In this document: positions 62,471-64,000 of the stretch, piece by piece
Layout: each line of letters opens with the position of its first letter
Numbering within the stretch: position 1 is the first letter of the stretch
Assembly (NCBI GenBank): GCA_026705295.1
Contig: JAPPBA010000076.1
Span: 1-64,000, forward strand
Direction: 5' to 3'
From: Candidatus Palauibacter australiensis
Lineage (GTDB): Bacteria > Gemmatimonadota > Gemmatimonadetes > Palauibacterales > Palauibacteraceae
DNA: 64,000 nucleotides
The notes under the pieces: model-generated
Database searches by the model: none
Told to the model about the DNA's origin: nothing
Seen by the model: the letters and a program-made list of their open reading frames with translations, nothing else
Program-made: the position numbers and the translations under genes

Positions 62471-64000
62471 AACCGCTGATTCCCTCGTCCCTGCAGCCAC
62501 CGCTGCCGCGGGGACGCTTCATCGTCGAAGAGGATCCCGACCCGGAAGCGGTGCCGCTGGACGTTCTCTTCGTGGGCGGAGGTCCGGCCGGGCTCGCCGG
62601 AGCGATCCGGCTGGCGCAACGCGCGGCGCGCGACCGCGCGGAAGGCGGACCGCTCGCCGACCTCGAGATCGGGGTCCTCGAGAAGTCGGGTGAACTCGGG
62701 GAGCACTGCCTCTCCGGGGCCGTCGTGAACCCGGGGGCCTTTCGCACGCTCTTCCCGGACCTCGACGAAGCGGAGCTTCCCCTCCGGGGCCGCGTGGCGG
62801 GCGATCGGGTGCTGCTTCTCACGGAGCGTGGCAAGATCCGGCTCCCGACCCCGCCTTCGATGCGGAACCACGGCCATCACGTGGCGTCGATCTGCGAGAT
62901 CGTGCGCTGGCTGGGCGCGCGGGCGGAGGAGCTGGGGGTGAACGTGTTCACGGGATTCCCCGCCGATGCGCTCCTCATGCGCGGCGGGCAGGTCGTTGGC
63001 GTCCGCACGACGCCCGCGGGTCTGGACCGGGAAGGGAACCCGGCGGGCGGCTACATGCCGGCCACGGACCTCTCCGCGCGAGTCACCGTGCTCGCCGAAG
63101 GGACCCGCGGGCCGCTGAGCGAGGCCTGGCTCGAGCGGGAAGGCGTCGGCTCGGCGAACCCGCAGATCTTCGCGCTCGGAGTCAAGGAACTGTGGGAGGT
63201 CGCGCGCCCGCCCGACGCGGTCACGCATACCATGGGCTGGCCGCTGCCGCGGGATGCGTTCGGCGGCAGCTTCATCTACCCCATGGGCGAGAACCTCGTG
63301 TCGCTGGGCCTCGTCGTGGGTCTCGACGCGCCCTATGTCGACCTCGACGTCCACGCGCTTCTGCAGCGCTTCAAGCAGCACCCGTTCGTGCGCGGGATCC
63401 TGGACGGGGGCGAACTCGTGGAGTGGGGAGCGAAGACGATTCCCGAGGGCGGGTACCACGCCATCCCGGACCGGCTGAGCGGGGATGGCCTGCTCATCGC
63501 GGGAGATGCCGCGGGACTCGTCGATGTCGCCTCCCTCAAGGGCATCCACTACGCGATGCGCTCGGGAGTCCTCGCGGCGGACGCGATCAGCCGGGCCCTG
63601 GCGGACAGGGGCGAGGGGGCGGAAGGGGGCGAGGGCGCGGGCGGAGGCGAGGGGGCGGACGGGCACGACGGAGCGGGCGGCGCGGTCCCGGCGGCTCGAC
63701 TGGCATCGTACGACGCGGCGCTGAGGGAGAGCCTCATCCAGGATCCGCTGTACCGCAACCGGAACCAGCGGCTCGCCTTCAAGTCCGGCTTCGTCGCCGG
63801 AGGCGTCAAGGCGGGGCTCATGCAGGCCACGGGCGGAACGTTTCCCGGCGGCCGGATCCCGAGCGAGCCCGACGCGGCGGCCCCCCGCGCCAAGCGGTTG
63901 GGGCTCGAGTACGCGTACGACGGCGAGCACGCGGTCGCCAAGGTCGACGCGGTCTTCCGCTCCGGGAACGCAACGCGGGACGACATCCCCTCGCACCTCC
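62467..64000 (+). CDS. Electron transfer flavoprotein-ubiquinone oxidoreductase (3' end cut by window)
   Basis: From the GTG overlapping the P1 peptidase stop, 511 codons run without a stop to the window edge. The FAD motif is VLFVGGGPAGLAGAIRLAQ, followed by EKSGELGEHCLSGAVVNPGAF, YPMGENLVSLGLVVGLDAPYVD, and GDAAGLVDVASLKGIHYAMRSG, all typical of ETF-QO. It passes electrons from fatty- and amino-acid dehydrogenases via ETF to quinone at the membrane. A Gly/Glu/Ala-rich insertion of about 30 residues sits near 380-405. The C-terminal 4Fe-4S domain lies outside. No etfAB is seen. Confidence 0.92.
   Translation, partial: MKPLIPSSLQPPLPRGRFIVEEDPDPEAVPLDVLFVGGGPAGLAGAIRLAQRAARDRAEGGPLADLEIGVLEKSGELGEHCLSGAVVNPGAFRTLFPDLDEAELPLRGRVAGDRVLLLTERGKIRLPTPPSMRNHGHHVASICEIVRWLGARAEELGVNVFTGFPADALLMRGGQVVGVRTTPAGLDREGNPAGGYMPATDLSARVTVLAEGTRGPLSEAWLEREGVGSANPQIFALGVKELWEVARPPDAVTHTMGWPLPRDAFGGSFIYPMGENLVSLGLVVGLDAPYVDLDVHALLQRFKQHPFVRGILDGGELVEWGAKTIPEGGYHAIPDRLSGDGLLIAGDAAGLVDVASLKGIHYAMRSGVLAADAISRALADRGEGAEGGEGAGGGEGADGHDGAGGAVPAARLASYDAALRESLIQDPLYRNRNQRLAFKSGFVAGGVKAGLMQATGGTFPGGRIPSEPDAAAPRAKRLGLEYAYDGEHAVAKVDAVFRSGNATRDDIPSHL

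Overview
The window is GC-rich, gene-dense bacterial chromosome. Start codons are often GTG or TTG, and many genes overlap by the 4-base ATGA or GTGA type. The most likely source is a member of the Gemmatimonadota. This is an inference from protein character and gene order: lipoprotein metalloproteases with DUF5117/5118, sortilin-like (VPS10/BNR) exported proteins, Tat-exported amidases, FlgO-like membrane proteins, BshA, and SecDF plus RND pumps that imply a Gram-negative envelope. No rRNA gene is present to confirm it. There is no prophage, insertion sequence or CRISPR array.

Layout. 1-3,340: exported or membrane genes (5' part of a metalloprotease, a two-repeat lipoprotein, an SLC13 transporter). 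3,584-13,377: a long same-strand run secD-secF-tatD-mutL-miaA-bshA-uppP-birA-coaX. 13,411-15,938: a small membrane protein, then groES-groEL behind a sigma-70-like promoter and a perfect CIRCE operator. 16,060-20,133: two tandem paralogous M30-like metalloprotease lipoproteins. 20,181-27,710: translation cluster thrS, infC-rpmI-rplT-pheS-pheT, a small coiled-coil gene and zapA, with an intrinsic terminator just before infC that looks like an attenuator. 27,720-27,896: a probable small RNA with its own terminator. 27,930-35,561: rny, folD-xseA-xseB-ispA-nadK-recN. 35,587-37,248 (minus): a predicted outer-membrane protein. 37,335-43,337: tRNA-Cys, a Ca2+/H+ exchanger, a Tat amidase, a serine hydrolase, tRNA-Leu and a lambda-crystallin-type dehydrogenase. 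43,462-48,464: a large sortilin-like exported protein and a FlgO-like membrane protein. 48,504-49,766 (minus): an AlbA_2/ATPase gene broken by three frameshifts. 49,929-51,095: a Tat-exported histidinol-phosphate-aminotransferase-like enzyme. 51,404-60,552: an efflux operon with one adaptor, one TolC-like channel and two different RND pumps. 60,631-64,000: a cyclophilin lipoprotein, a DmpA-type peptidase and an ETF-ubiquinone oxidoreductase cut by the window end.

Most of the left half is housekeeping: protein export, chaperones, translation, DNA repair, isoprenoid and cofactor synthesis. The right half is envelope and periplasm work: efflux, exported hydrolases, peptidases and an unusual exported aminotransferase. 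Several candidate promoters share a -10 of the form TAGCTT or TAGGCT, some with a TTG-type -35. Several terminators are GC-rich hairpins, two with a UUCG loop, and lack long U-runs. The least explained elements are the zapA-rny small RNA, the infC leader, the M30 pair, the exported aminotransferase and the two-pump RND operon.
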